Positions 16,738-26,153 are shown, numbered from the stretch's first letter. The stretch is 64,000 nucleotides of DNA from Sphingobacterium paucimobilis HER1398 (GCF_000416985.1 NZ_ATDL01000004.1:62001-126000); one strand, 5' to 3'. Numbers and translations: made by a program. Notes: generated by a model from the sequence alone, not told the origin.

Positions 16738-17232
16738 TCATTCTGTGATCGTTTGGACCAAGGTGGCCGTACCTCCGGATAAGCTTGCAAAATCGATTCC
16801 ATCCTCTAGGTTGATCACAGCACAGTGGGATGTTTTGAGTTCTATATAGCTATTGCAGATGTAGTTGGTCAAGTCGGATAAACCGGGATTATGGCCAAAT
16901 ACCAAGAGCGTATCGATATGTGCTGGCATCTGGTTGATAATGTTGAGAATATCTAGGTAATATGCTTCGTATATCGCTTTGGTCTGTAATATATTCTGTA
17001 AAGGGAATGCTAATGAGGTACAAAAGATATGTGCGGTCTGTATTGCTCTATTGGCAGTAGAGGAGAGCACCGCTGTTTTTTCATCTATCGTTACGATATC
17101 TTTTAATTTGTTGGCTATATGTTGAGCTCGAGCTGCTCCTTTATCCATAATATTGCGGTCAAAGTCCTTCTTTTCCCAAATTGGAATTTCTGCCTTGGCA
17201 TGGCGGATGATAAAGAGTTTCTTGCTTGACAT
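16738..17232 (-). CDS. SixA-type histidine phosphatase
   Basis: The 164-residue protein is a short member of the histidine phosphatase (RHG) superfamily. It has LFIIRHAKAE with the catalytic Arg10-His11, a conserved arginine region SSTANRAIQTA and the second histidine in LLVFGHNPGLSDLTNYI. SixA proteins remove phosphate from phosphohistidine on phosphotransfer proteins; other members act on small phosphometabolites, so the substrate here is uncertain. It lies 11 bp downstream of the lipoprotein gene on the same strand and is probably translated from the same mRNA. Confidence 0.85.
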   Translation of the reverse strand: MSSKKLFIIRHAKAEIPIWEKKDFDRNIMDKGAARAQHIANKLKDIVTIDEKTAVLSSTANRAIQTAHIFCTSLAFPLQNILQTKAIYEAYYLDILNIINQMPAHIDTLLVFGHNPGLSDLTNYICNSYIELKTSHCAVINLEDGIDFASLSGGTATLVQTITE

Positions 17233-17243
17233 TCGTTGCTGTA

Positions 17244-17987
17244 TTATTTTAAGTAATTAAGTTTTGTCTTGAAGCGTACAAATCCGTCTTTGAGACGATA
17301 GGCTGTCCCTCTATCATCGTATATATTGGCCTCAAATCGTGCTTCTATCCGTAGTGCATTGTCCTGTAGACTGTCTATACTGATAATCTGAAAATAGGAA
17401 TCGTCTTGCAAGTCTTTGTCAATCTTGGAGCGTAGGATGATGGAGGAACCAGGTAGGGATGTGCTCAGCCTTTTTACAGGCTGAAGGGGAGACACCTCAA
17501 TGCTGACTCCATAGGTGGTGTTTTCCAGATCTCTGTCAATGGCAAAGGGTTTTGCTCCAACATGGAATGTGGTATCATCAATCATGGGAATTAGTAGATT
17601 GCTGGTCTGTGTAAGATCTTCAATGGCGAATTTCTGACTTGTTGCAAACGATATATTGGATAGCTCTGGTGCTTCAAAAGAAAAAGTATGTTCAAATAGA
17701 AGGGAGTCTTTCTCGCCATACCACCAATATCCCCCCGTAATATAGGCCGCTTCTCTGTTCTTTAAGACATTGGAGTATGGTTTGATATTCGTTTGTTTAT
17801 TTGCAAATCCAAATCCATCCAGTTTGATAGAAGAGTATCTCTTGTCATCCAGTATAAAAGATATAGAATCTCGACTATGTAGGTTGTCCTGTTCTAGTTC
17901 CTGCTCCAATACATTTTCATCTTCCTTCTCGCAGGATACCAATGATATCGAGAAGATAAGAAGTAAGATGGATATTAGAGGTTTCAT
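17244..17987 (-). CDS. Lipoprotein of unknown function
   Basis: I do not recognise a family. The 247-residue product has a lipoprotein signal with lipobox LVSC (Cys19) followed by EKEDEN, an acidic +2 to +6 stretch as seen in surface-exposed Bacteroidota lipoproteins. The mature part is beta-rich by eye, with alternating polar and hydrophobic residues (VRFKTKLNYLK at the end), and no repeated motif. A -7 box TATATTTG (18011-18004) stands very close to the start, implying a short leader. It is the first gene of a two-gene unit with the SixA-like phosphatase. Confidence 0.75.
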   Translation of the reverse strand: MKPLISILLLIFSISLVSCEKEDENVLEQELEQDNLHSRDSISFILDDKRYSSIKLDGFGFANKQTNIKPYSNVLKNREAAYITGGYWWYGEKDSLLFEHTFSFEAPELSNISFATSQKFAIEDLTQTSNLLIPMIDDTTFHVGAKPFAIDRDLENTTYGVSIEVSPLQPVKRLSTSLPGSSIILRSKIDKDLQDDSYFQIISIDSLQDNALRIEARFEANIYDDRGTAYRLKDGFVRFKTKLNYLK

Positions 17988-18165
17988 AATGTTTAGTTAT
18001 TCTCTCAAATATAGTGAAAAATTCTTAGTGATTTTTTTTATGGATAAGTATTATATGTGATTTAGTGGAGTTGAGTCTTAGAAATAAGGAAATTATGGCA
18101 TGGACTAGCTTTTTTAAGGATGTTGTGAATCTATGCTTATTTTGACTTTTTTGAGTTGTTGGAGA

Positions 18166-18196
18166 TTGTTACTTAGCATAGTAAATAATATATTTG
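18166..18196 (+). promoter_or_regulatory. Promoter of the glycosyltransferase cluster
   Basis: TTG (18166-18168), a 20-bp spacer and TATATTTG (18189-18196) form a full Bacteroidota sigma-ABfr type promoter. Transcription would begin about 18203, some 20 bp before the ATG at 18224. The same layout appears at 24581-24611. Confidence 0.7.
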
Positions 18197-18223
18197 AAAG
18201 TTGCAGCGTATAATTGTATATCA

Positions 18224-19051
18224 ATGAGGGTAAAGTTTTCTGTAGTAACTATAAATTATAATAATAAAGAGGGGCTGTCAAATACCATCCAGAGTGTAAC
18301 ATCTCAAAAGTATTCTGATGTTGAGTACATTGTTATTGATGGAGGTAGTGACGACGGTAGTATCTCTGTGATAGAAGAATATCGGGAACAGATTGATTGT
18401 ATTGTTATAGAGAAGGATAAAGGGATTTATGATGCAATGAATAAGGGGATCGAACGGTCAACAGGAGACTATTTAATTTTTATGAATAGCGGCGATACAT
18501 TTTTTGACTCTGAGACAATTTCTACTTATGTTGATCATGTTGATGATAAATCTGATATACTTTATGGTGACGCTATGGGGGTCAAAAATGGTATAGAAAT
18601 CATGCGTTTACAACAACCCAAAGAGTTGGATGTTTCGTTTTGGTTGTTTCACTCCATTAATCACCAAGCTTCGGCTATATCTAAAAACATATTTGATAGA
18701 TTCGGGGTATATAGTGACAAAAGGCAAGTCATCACTGTCGATTGGCAGTATTTTATTAAAATCTATTTAAAGGATGGGGTGAAATTTAAATATATAAACC
18801 AAATATTATGTAATTATGATCTAGGTGGTGTTTCGTCAGATGTTGCTTTGTCACAGCAGCATCGTTTAGAGCGAGAGAGCTTTATTGAAAAAAAACTTCC
18901 AGAGTATTGGCAAACTTATCAGTTGCTATATGATAGAAAACAAAAGCGGACCGAGCAGTACTTTTATATTAAACAGTTTCCTATGGCGTTTAAAATATTA
19001 AAGGGATTAATGAGTATTATATTGGTTTTCCTACCTAAAAGAGATATTTAA
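18224..19051 (+). CDS. Glycosyltransferase family 2 (cluster gene 1)
   Basis: The 275-residue protein is a GT-A fold enzyme. MRVKFSVVTINYNNKEGL opens the nucleotide-binding strand, VIDGGSDDGS and EKDKGIYDAMNKGIERSTGDYLIFMNSGD follow, the last with the metal-binding acidic position, and a later HQASAISKNIF region is typical of the WcaA/WfgS-like group. It would add one sugar from a nucleotide donor to a lipid-linked glycan. I choose the ATG at 18224 because it begins directly at the conserved strand; an upstream TTG at 18194 lies inside the promoter. The stop TAA shares its last base with the next start. Confidence 0.87.
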   Translation: MRVKFSVVTINYNNKEGLSNTIQSVTSQKYSDVEYIVIDGGSDDGSISVIEEYREQIDCIVIEKDKGIYDAMNKGIERSTGDYLIFMNSGDTFFDSETISTYVDHVDDKSDILYGDAMGVKNGIEIMRLQQPKELDVSFWLFHSINHQASAISKNIFDRFGVYSDKRQVITVDWQYFIKIYLKDGVKFKYINQILCNYDLGGVSSDVALSQQHRLERESFIEKKLPEYWQTYQLLYDRKQKRTEQYFYIKQFPMAFKILKGLMSIILVFLPKRDI

Positions 19052-20142
19052 TGAAGGTGTTATATGATTACCAAGCTTTTCTGATGCAGAATTATGGAGG
19101 GGTATCTAGGTATTTCGGAGGGCTTATCGAGGGATTGAAAGCAACGCCGAATTTCCACTACTCTTTGAGAGTGATTGGAGGACGTAATTATCATTTATCT
19201 GATTTAGATAGGGTTAGGGGTAATTTGTTTTTTAGGGATAAGTATAGAAAAAGTCCTCATAAGGCAACTAGAATAAATCAAAAGAAGACGTTGAAGGTGA
19301 TAAATGATGGAAATTTCGATGTGTTCCATCCTACGTATTATAATGGATATTTTTTAAAATCTTTAAAGAAGCCATTGGTGATAACCGTTCATGATATGAC
19401 ATACGAGAAGTATCCGGTTTTTTTTAACCCTAATGATTCTACGCCCTATGATAAGAGAAAGTTATTGGAGAAAGCAGATAAAATAATAGCTATATCCCAA
19501 ACTACAAAGAATGATATTTTATATTACAACGATATTGAAGAAGATAAGATAGAAGTTATTTATCATGGAATAGACTTGAAAGAAGAGTTGTCCTATCATC
19601 GACTAGCAGAAGTTCCTGAAAGTTTTATTCTGTATGTAGGTAGTAGATTTGGTTATAAGAATTTCGTTCTCTTTGTCGAAGCATTCGCTCAATTGTCGGC
19701 TCATACTCCGGATCTGCATTTGGTGATAGTGGGAGCTGATTTGGGCATTGCCGAGCAGGAGCTGTTGTTCAGATTAAAGGTTTTAGACAAGACTAAAGTT
19801 GTGGCAGCATCAGATTCCGAACTGAATTTTTTATATAAAGAAGCATTGTTTTTTGTCTATCCATCTTTATACGAGGGGTTTGGCTTGCCTATATTAGAGG
19901 CGTTTAGGGTGGGGTGTCCCGTCTTGTTAAGTAAAGCTAGTTGTTTTCCTGAAGTTGCAGGTGATTCAGCATGTTATTTCGATGCTAATTCTATAGAATC
20001 GCTAGTGGACAATATGCAGGTTTTGCTAGAAAGTGAAGCTTTGAGAAAAGAAATGGCTATACGTGGTAAGGAAAAGGTTAGGGAGTATGATTTGAAAGTC
20101 TGTATTGATAAGACATTCCGTCTATATTCAGATTTAGTTTAA
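19051..20142 (+). CDS. Glycosyltransferase family 4 (cluster gene 2)
   Basis: The 363-residue GT-B protein has an N-terminus with the donor/acceptor loop NYGGVSRYFGGL, the HDMTYEKYP strand, KIIAISQTTKND and VIYHGIDL at the interdomain region, LYVGSRFGYKN starting the C-terminal domain, and the donor site YPSLYEGFGLPILEAFRVGCPVL. This pattern is close to mannosyltransferase-like GT4 enzymes. It overlaps the previous gene by 1 bp and is followed after 9 bp by the next, so it is in one operon. It is similar in plan to the minus-strand GT4 at 27204-28325. Confidence 0.9.
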   Translation: MKVLYDYQAFLMQNYGGVSRYFGGLIEGLKATPNFHYSLRVIGGRNYHLSDLDRVRGNLFFRDKYRKSPHKATRINQKKTLKVINDGNFDVFHPTYYNGYFLKSLKKPLVITVHDMTYEKYPVFFNPNDSTPYDKRKLLEKADKIIAISQTTKNDILYYNDIEEDKIEVIYHGIDLKEELSYHRLAEVPESFILYVGSRFGYKNFVLFVEAFAQLSAHTPDLHLVIVGADLGIAEQELLFRLKVLDKTKVVAASDSELNFLYKEALFFVYPSLYEGFGLPILEAFRVGCPVLLSKASCFPEVAGDSACYFDANSIESLVDNMQVLLESEALRKEMAIRGKEKVREYDLKVCIDKTFRLYSDLV

Positions 20143-20151
20143 GGTTATAAT

Positions 20152-21192
20152 ATGATAAGTATACAAGGTGATGGTATAAAAGTGTCTGTAATTGTTCCTG
20201 TATATAATACTGAAGCATATTTAGAAGAAACAATAGCGAGCATTAGAAATCAAACCCTGATTGATTTAGAGATTATCATAGTAAATGATGGGAGTACGGA
20301 CGGCTCATTGGATATATGCTTGAAGAGTAGAAAGATCGATTCCCGAATCTATGTTATCGATCAACGAAACAGTGGCGTTTCCGTGGCCCGTAATAAGGGT
20401 TTAGCTAAAGCAAGGGGAGAATATGTCTTTTTTTTAGACGCAGATGATACTATTGCTCCTGACTTTTTTGAACTTGCTTATAGACAAGCTGAGCTTAAAA
20501 AATCAGATATCGTTGTTTTGGGCGATTATTATTGTCGAAGAATTTTGAGTGGAACGAAGGTCTTGCCAGTATGTGCACAGTTTATACGACATAGTTTCCT
20601 CCTTGAGTTTTCAGATGTCAGATTCCCCATCGGGATACAACCCTGTGAGGACGGTCTGTTTTCACATCAGTTATTTGCACTGACTGATAAGTATTGTTTT
20701 TGTCCAGAGGCTGCCTATCATTATCGGCAGCATAGCGAGCAGAATCATTTAACAATTAATTGTCAGGGATATAGGGTTGTTGAGCAAATTCCATTATGGT
20801 TTGAAATACTAGAAAGTTTTTATTTGAATTATGATCTTTTCGATCGAAAATCTTTGCATTTAGCTCGCTTTTTAGAACACGAACCTTTTGAATTTAGGTA
20901 TTTAAAAATGCCTTTGGATGTTTCGACTAAAGGCATTTTGTATGATATGATAAGAGAATTCTATAGTAAGCGTGTTAAAGATTTTTTGAGTCCTACTGAT
21001 TTTAGGCAACTGACATTTTTATTTAAAGAATTTTTGCTTTCTAAGGATGTTGCTGCGTTTGAGGATATCTTGAATATTTATGTCCGCAGAAAGAAAAAAA
21101 GAATTAATTTAGCTAGGTTTATACCTTTTAGGGGCTACAGAAGAAAGATAAGAAGTAGGATTCAGTCTTTATTGGATTCTATAAATAGATAG
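20152..21192 (+). CDS. Glycosyltransferase family 2 (cluster gene 3)
   Basis: The 346-residue protein opens with KVSVIVPVYNTEAYLEETIASI, then IIVNDGSTDGS and ARGEYVFFLDADDTIAPDF with the DAD metal site. The C-terminal third is basic (RRKKKRINLARFIPFRGYRRKIRSR) and may hold the enzyme to the membrane face. It is a typical processive-independent GT2 of capsule or O-antigen clusters. An ATG at 20152 leaves a 9-bp gap to the gene before. Confidence 0.88.
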   Translation: MISIQGDGIKVSVIVPVYNTEAYLEETIASIRNQTLIDLEIIIVNDGSTDGSLDICLKSRKIDSRIYVIDQRNSGVSVARNKGLAKARGEYVFFLDADDTIAPDFFELAYRQAELKKSDIVVLGDYYCRRILSGTKVLPVCAQFIRHSFLLEFSDVRFPIGIQPCEDGLFSHQLFALTDKYCFCPEAAYHYRQHSEQNHLTINCQGYRVVEQIPLWFEILESFYLNYDLFDRKSLHLARFLEHEPFEFRYLKMPLDVSTKGILYDMIREFYSKRVKDFLSPTDFRQLTFLFKEFLLSKDVAAFEDILNIYVRRKKKRINLARFIPFRGYRRKIRSRIQSLLDSINR

Positions 21193-21205
21193 GAAAGCAT
21201 TGATT

Positions 21206-22378
21206 ATGAAGAAGCGTATTATGTATTTTATGGCAGAGAACCCTTTACGTTCCAAAGCCGGAAATCTAAGTCGATGTCATCAAATGTTGCGCTATTTTGA
21301 AGACAATTCTGAGTTTTTGGAAGTTGACCTTGTCTCCGTCTGGGGATGGAAGGAGTCCGATAGGCGGCAGTTCGAATTGATGTACCCTAATATTTCACTA
21401 ATAGTTGAGGATATAAGAATGTCCAAGGCTAATCGAATCAGCTATTTTTTTGAAGATAAATTGCCTCGCAAGATAGCAGAGCTTAGAAAAAATAACGAAC
21501 TCGATCATACCACCTCTTATTTTAGAAAGAAAATCCAAGAAGTTATTAAGGGCAGGAGGTACGATATCGTAGTTGTGAGTTATGTTATATGGGGAGCTAT
21601 AATCCAAAATATAGATGCGGAGTATAGGCCGTATTGTATTATCGACACTCATGATTTTATGACTTTGCAGTACAGTATTGTTAAGCGGAATTTAGGGGAG
21701 AGGGCCTTCATTGGTCGAGAGTTTGAAAATGAGATTCGTACTTTGTCTCTTTTTGATGAGATTTGGACATATTCCATTGAAGAAAAATATTTATTTGAAC
21801 AATTTACCGCTAAAAAAGTGATATGGATGCCTATTTCTTATCAAAATAGAGTAGATAATGGGGGGCAAGAAGCTAGATATGATCTGTTGTACGTTGCGAG
21901 TGATAATCTTCATAATATAAGAAGTATTAATTGGTTTATACAAAATGTAATGCCTTTGCTTTCTTGCGTGAAACTCCACGTTGTTGGTGCTATTTCGTCT
22001 CATGTTGAAGAGACTTCTAATGTTATTAAATATGGACTTGTAGAAGATATAGATGATTTTTATAAACATTCTAAAGTTGTGATCTGCCCAATGTTGAGCG
22101 GAACAGGTATAAAGATAAAGGTATTAGAAGCATTGTCTTACGGATTACCAGTCGTATGTCATCAAAGAGGTGTGGATGGATTAGTGAATAAGCGGCAAAA
22201 CGGGTGCTTGGTTGTCAACGACGAGAAGCAGTTTGCTGAGGCTATTTCCGTCCTTTTAGAAGACAAGGAGTTGTATGCTAATCTCTCTCAAAAAGCAATA
22301 GATTATATTCACGAGAATCATCATGTTAAAATTGAAAAAGCAATTTTGGATGGTGTTTTTTTACGGGATTTAAAATGA
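21206..22378 (+). CDS. Glycosyltransferase family 4 (cluster gene 4)
   Basis: The 390-residue protein is a GT4-like GT-B enzyme. RIMYFMAENPLRSKAGNLSR opens it, IIDTHDFMTLQ lies in the middle, DLLYVASDNLHNIRSINWF starts the second domain, and ICPMLSGTGIKIKVLEALSYGLPVV is the donor-binding region seen in GT4 enzymes of the group with GTGIKxKVLEA. I prefer ATG 21206 to the TTG at 21200. The TGA of this gene overlaps the next ATG (ATGA, 22375-22378), so translation is coupled. Confidence 0.87.
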   Translation: MKKRIMYFMAENPLRSKAGNLSRCHQMLRYFEDNSEFLEVDLVSVWGWKESDRRQFELMYPNISLIVEDIRMSKANRISYFFEDKLPRKIAELRKNNELDHTTSYFRKKIQEVIKGRRYDIVVVSYVIWGAIIQNIDAEYRPYCIIDTHDFMTLQYSIVKRNLGERAFIGREFENEIRTLSLFDEIWTYSIEEKYLFEQFTAKKVIWMPISYQNRVDNGGQEARYDLLYVASDNLHNIRSINWFIQNVMPLLSCVKLHVVGAISSHVEETSNVIKYGLVEDIDDFYKHSKVVICPMLSGTGIKIKVLEALSYGLPVVCHQRGVDGLVNKRQNGCLVVNDEKQFAEAISVLLEDKELYANLSQKAIDYIHENHHVKIEKAILDGVFLRDLK

Positions 22379-23406
22379 AAATATACGTTTTTTGCCCCGA
22401 TAGTAAAGAAATCAGAGGTGGGATCAAGCAGCTGTATACCATGGTCGATCGACTTAATGAATATGGTTATGATGCATGTTTGATCCACAGCAGGCCGTCT
22501 GCTCTAGCCTCTTGGTTTCACCATGACACGAAACATGTTTTTTTCCCTTATTTGTTCTTTTTATTAAGGCATATAATCATTAAAAAGGATACTCATTCTT
22601 TCCTTTTTAAATTGAAGAAGTGGCTGTTTATAAATAAGGAACTGCCAGAGAAGGATGCTGTGATTGTTTTTCCTGAAGTATATGGACCTGATGTGGTACA
22701 CCTACTCCCACAGAACCCCTTCGTTATTTTCAATCAGAACTGTTATTTAACGTTTCACCTTTTCAATTTTAACGAAAATCGAAAATCGCCTTATTTAGCA
22801 GATAATTTATTGGGAGCAGTTGTAGTCTCTGAAGATTCGAAACGCTATCTGCAGTATGTTTACCCACTGTTGTCTGTGCAGAGGATTTATTTAGGTCTAG
22901 ACCCTTGCTTCATGTTGGGTATGGAAAAGAAGAAAAAGATTGCTTTCATGCCTAGAAAATTAAGCGAAGACGCTTTACAGGTCATCAATATTATACAGGC
23001 AAAAAGCCTATCAATAGGATGGGAGATAGTTGCTATAGAAGATAAATCAGAGTTTGAGGTAGCAGAGGAGTTGCAGGATACAATGATATTTTTAAGCTTT
23101 AATGATCAAGAGGGTTTTGGTCTTCCCCCTGTCGAGGCAATGGCTTGTGGCTGCTATGTGATTGGTTATATGGGAAGAGCAGGAGTCGAATATTTTAAGG
23201 AAGAATTTTGTTCGCCCATTCTTGAACGTAATGTAATAGAGTTTGCTGATACTGTTGGTAGGACAATAGCAGAATTTGATTGTACTCCACAAATTACGAT
23301 TGAAAAGGGAAGGACAGCCTCTCAATTCGTACATCAGCATTATAATGCCATAAATGCGGAGGATAGTCTGAAAACTGCTTGGGAAAAACTGCTTGTAAAG
23401 AAATAA
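22375..23406 (+). CDS. Glycosyltransferase, GT4-like (cluster gene 5)
   Basis: The 343-residue protein begins KIYVFCPDSKEIRGGIKQLY and contains FLSFNDQEGFGLPPVEAMACGCYVIGY at about 236-262, the donor-site signature of GT4-like enzymes. The N-terminal domain is divergent: it has the GG loop but no recognisable acceptor motif, and the domain linker is shortened. It is most likely a hexosyltransferase of the surface-glycan cluster. Coupled translation with gene 4 by ATGA, and a 1-bp gap to gene 6, put it firmly in the operon. Confidence 0.8.
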   Translation: MKIYVFCPDSKEIRGGIKQLYTMVDRLNEYGYDACLIHSRPSALASWFHHDTKHVFFPYLFFLLRHIIIKKDTHSFLFKLKKWLFINKELPEKDAVIVFPEVYGPDVVHLLPQNPFVIFNQNCYLTFHLFNFNENRKSPYLADNLLGAVVVSEDSKRYLQYVYPLLSVQRIYLGLDPCFMLGMEKKKKIAFMPRKLSEDALQVINIIQAKSLSIGWEIVAIEDKSEFEVAEELQDTMIFLSFNDQEGFGLPPVEAMACGCYVIGYMGRAGVEYFKEEFCSPILERNVIEFADTVGRTIAEFDCTPQITIEKGRTASQFVHQHYNAINAEDSLKTAWEKLLVKK

Positions 23407-23407
23407 T

Positions 23408-24535
23408 ATGATGTCAAAAATTGCTTTTTTAAATATCGACTATAGTATGGGAGGTGGGGTCGAGCGCGTGACTTCAGACCTGATCAATATGTTTCTTAAA
23501 CAGGGCGAGACCGTCATGGATATGTTTACGGTGTCTCAGCGCAACCAAGAAACCGCTGTTGAGTTTTCTAAGAGCTTACTTGTCCATGTAATTGGTCCGC
23601 TCAAGTCGGAGAGCGAAAAACAGAATTTTGTTGAAAAACTAGTGGATAGGAAGATTGATGTTCTTATTTATCAGGCTGATAATATGAGTATCGCTCTATC
23701 TGTTTTGGAGTGTGCAAGGAAGGCTGGAGTTAAAGCGATCGGTCACTACCATGGTTCGCCTTATGCCTATCTGCAAAAGTATCCAGACGCTCAGCATGGC
23801 AATCTGGCCAAAATATTGTTTAGTAAAATTGTTTTTCCCTTTAAGAAGAACAAATTGAAGAAGTTCTTGACTTTGTCAGAAGCAGTTGTATGCGTGAGTC
23901 AACGTGTTAGGAAGGAGTTAAAAGATTTGTTTCCTAACCATGATTTTCCAATATATAGCATATTGAACCCGTTGCGGTTTGAAGATGAGGAATATCCAGG
24001 GACTGTCAAAAAGAATATCATAACCTTGGTTTCTCGCTTAGAGAAAGCGCATAAAAATGCTTTCTTAGCGGCTACCGCTTGGAGCAAGATTGCGCATCAG
24101 CATAAAGATTGGACGCTTCGGTTTCTAGGTACAGGCTCACTAGAGAATGAAATGAAGTCCTATTTTTCTTCGCTCGAAATAGAGAATGTAGAATTTTTAG
24201 GCTTTAAGAGAGAGGTGGGAAGGTTGCTTGCAGAAAGTTCGATTGGGATTTCTACGTCAAATTGTGAAGGTTTTTCAATGGCTGTTTTAGAATATATTCT
24301 GACGGGCAATGCGGTCGTTACAACCGATAGCCACGGTGGGGTGCATGATATGATCGAGGATGGTCGTACCGGGATTGTTGTTCAACGAAATAGTGCAGAA
24401 GCGCTGTCCGCTGGTATTGCAAGATTAATCAATGATAGCGAGGAGCGCGACTTCTTTGCAAAGAATGCGTTGTCGGAAGTAAAGACAATGTACGGGGCAG
24501 ACCTGTTTTTGCAGTGGAAGAAACTGGTGGACTAA
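23408..24535 (+). CDS. Glycosyltransferase family 4 (cluster gene 6)
   Basis: The 375-residue protein has KIAFLNIDYSMGGGVERVTSDL at the N-terminus, where the GGG loop binds the phosphate of the donor. Further on come SEAVVCVSQRVRKEL, IITLVSRLEKAHKNAFLA at the domain junction and IGISTSNCEGFSMAVLEYILTGNAVVTTD for donor binding. The plan is that of GT4 enzymes of the GalNAc/Glc-transferring type. It is the last gene of the first transcript segment: a 101-bp gap with its own promoter follows. Confidence 0.88.
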   Translation: MMSKIAFLNIDYSMGGGVERVTSDLINMFLKQGETVMDMFTVSQRNQETAVEFSKSLLVHVIGPLKSESEKQNFVEKLVDRKIDVLIYQADNMSIALSVLECARKAGVKAIGHYHGSPYAYLQKYPDAQHGNLAKILFSKIVFPFKKNKLKKFLTLSEAVVCVSQRVRKELKDLFPNHDFPIYSILNPLRFEDEEYPGTVKKNIITLVSRLEKAHKNAFLAATAWSKIAHQHKDWTLRFLGTGSLENEMKSYFSSLEIENVEFLGFKREVGRLLAESSIGISTSNCEGFSMAVLEYILTGNAVVTTDSHGGVHDMIEDGRTGIVVQRNSAEALSAGIARLINDSEERDFFAKNALSEVKTMYGADLFLQWKKLVD

Positions 24536-24580
24536 GGGGGTATTTCTGAAGGACAATTTAGGAGCAGATGTGCAATTAAA

Positions 24581-24611
24581 TTGCAGATGACAACGAATTT
24601 ATTTACGTTTG
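24581..24611 (+). promoter_or_regulatory. Internal promoter in the glycosyltransferase cluster
   Basis: TTG (24581-24583), a 20-bp spacer and TACGTTTG (24604-24611) form a full-match Bacteroidota promoter with exactly the spacing of the one at 18166-18196. The perfect dyad TGCAATT-A-AATTGCA (24571-24585) overlaps its -33 element and could be a repressor site or a terminator hairpin of the genes before. Confidence 0.65.
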
Positions 24612-24636
24612 TATTGAAACCAAAAGTTGACAACTA

Positions 24637-25443
24637 TTGAATATATCTTTACTCATTACTACTTATAATAGACCTGACGCATTAGAAGCTGTATTAACGT
24701 CTATACGTTTTCAAAGTATTAAACCCCAGCAGGTTATAGTAGCTGATGATGGGTCGGATGACCGTACCCGAATACTGATTGAAAACTTCCAGGATAAATA
24801 TGGTATTTCAGTAGATCATGTATGGCATGAGGATCTTGGCTTTCGTGTTGCCGAGATCAGAAATCGGGCTTTGGCACAGGTGAAGCATGAGTATGTTGTC
24901 ATGATTGATAGTGATATTGTCATGGATGAAAATTTTATTAAAGATCATCGAGACAATGCTAAAATAGGTTTCTTTTTGCAGGGCGGGCGTAACCTTTTAA
25001 GCCCTGAGTTAACGGACAAGATTCTTCTGACGCCCGATGTCTACCCTAGATTCAGATATGCTGAAAAAGGTGTCGAAATGCGATTAGAGAAGCGGTTGCT
25101 TTCTTTTCGAGCTCCTTGGCTGACTCGACTTTATAAGCGAGAACTTGTTAATGAATTATCCGGGATCAGGACATGTAATATGTCTTTCTTTTTCAATGAT
25201 CTTCTTGCTGTCAACGGTTTTAATAACGAGTTTGTTGGTTGGGGGCGAGAAGATAGTGAATTGGTTGTTCGTTTATTTAATTACGGTGTAAAACGATATA
25301 ATATTAAGTTTTCAGCTCTTTGTTATCATTTGTATCATAAAGAAGAATCTAGGGCATCACTTCCTGAAAACGAAATGATATTAGATGCTACCATTAAAAA
25401 ACGCTTAGTTCGCTGTGAAAACGGATTAACAAAATTCTTATAA
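24637..25443 (+). CDS. Glycosyltransferase family 2 (cluster gene 7), TTG start
   Basis: The 268-residue protein reads NISLLITTYNRPDALEAVL, VADDGSDDRT, YVVMIDSDIVMDENF (DSD metal site) and CNMSFFFNDLLAVNGFNNEFVGWGREDSEL, the last being the galactosyltransferase-type C-terminal motif of this GT2 group. The start is TTG at 24637: an in-frame TGA sits at 24628-24630, no ATG lies between, and the first internal ATG would delete the conserved N-terminal strand. A promoter lies just upstream, so this gene opens the second part of the cluster. The next gene starts 1 bp after its stop. Confidence 0.87.
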   Translation: MNISLLITTYNRPDALEAVLTSIRFQSIKPQQVIVADDGSDDRTRILIENFQDKYGISVDHVWHEDLGFRVAEIRNRALAQVKHEYVVMIDSDIVMDENFIKDHRDNAKIGFFLQGGRNLLSPELTDKILLTPDVYPRFRYAEKGVEMRLEKRLLSFRAPWLTRLYKRELVNELSGIRTCNMSFFFNDLLAVNGFNNEFVGWGREDSELVVRLFNYGVKRYNIKFSALCYHLYHKEESRASLPENEMILDATIKKRLVRCENGLTKFL

Positions 25444-25444
25444 G

Positions 25445-26122
25445 ATGGCAATTCCTAAAACTATTTATCAAACATTCAAGTCCGATAAGTTACCCTGGTT
25501 GACACGGTTTTACATTTGGAGATTTTTACAAAGAAACAAAGGCTGGAAACGGGAGTTTTTTGATGATAAGCGGATTTCAGAATTCTTTGAAGCCAATTTT
25601 GACGAACGTACCAGATTTGCGTATGAGAGGTTACAAATCGGTGCGGCTAAAGCTGATTTTTTTAGATATGCAGTGTTATATATCTATGGCGGTGTTTACC
25701 TTGATATGGATAGTAATATCACAGGGTCTTTAGATAAATATTTGCTGGAGGATGATGTAGCTATACTCTCGCGTGAGAAAAACCATCCTGAGCTTTTCGC
25801 ACAATGGGCATTAATTTATGGAAAGGGGCATCCGTTTCTGAAAAGAACTATAGCTTATATGGTCGACAATATTGAAGCCGAGAGATTTCCGCATGATGTC
25901 CACGCGACGACCGGACCTAAAGTATACACTCGTGCGATTGAAGATGAGATGCGTATCAATCCTGACGTAGTGTACCGTGAAGTTGGATATGATTATAAGG
26001 GTGTCATGCAGATAAAATATAAGTTGGCGAAGTTATTGCTCTATAGGAATAAAAAAAATCATTGGAATCGTGTTCAGCAACGAATACCTGTGGCAAGACC
26101 TTTGGATTCTAATGCTGTGTAG
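25445..26122 (+). CDS. Glycosyltransferase family 32-like sugar transferase (cluster gene 8)
   Basis: The 225-residue protein has IPKTIYQTFKSDKLPW at the start, AAKADFFRYAVLYIYGGVYLDMDSNI at about 74-99 with the DxD of the GT32/Gly_transf_sug family, and a late HDVHATTGPKVYTRAI. Such short OCH1/capsular-type transferases add mannose or galactose to glycans. It is spaced 1 bp from gene 7 and 31 bp from gene 9, in the same transcript. Confidence 0.87.
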   Translation: MAIPKTIYQTFKSDKLPWLTRFYIWRFLQRNKGWKREFFDDKRISEFFEANFDERTRFAYERLQIGAAKADFFRYAVLYIYGGVYLDMDSNITGSLDKYLLEDDVAILSREKNHPELFAQWALIYGKGHPFLKRTIAYMVDNIEAERFPHDVHATTGPKVYTRAIEDEMRINPDVVYREVGYDYKGVMQIKYKLAKLLLYRNKKNHWNRVQQRIPVARPLDSNAV

Positions 26123-26153
26123 CATTTGTAGTGTTTAATTCGTTAAATAGGAA

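Noticed and set aside
18194..18223. TTG start for the first cluster glycosyltransferase
   Set aside because: The codon overlaps the TATATTTG promoter box, and the conserved N-terminal strand begins at the ATG at 18224.
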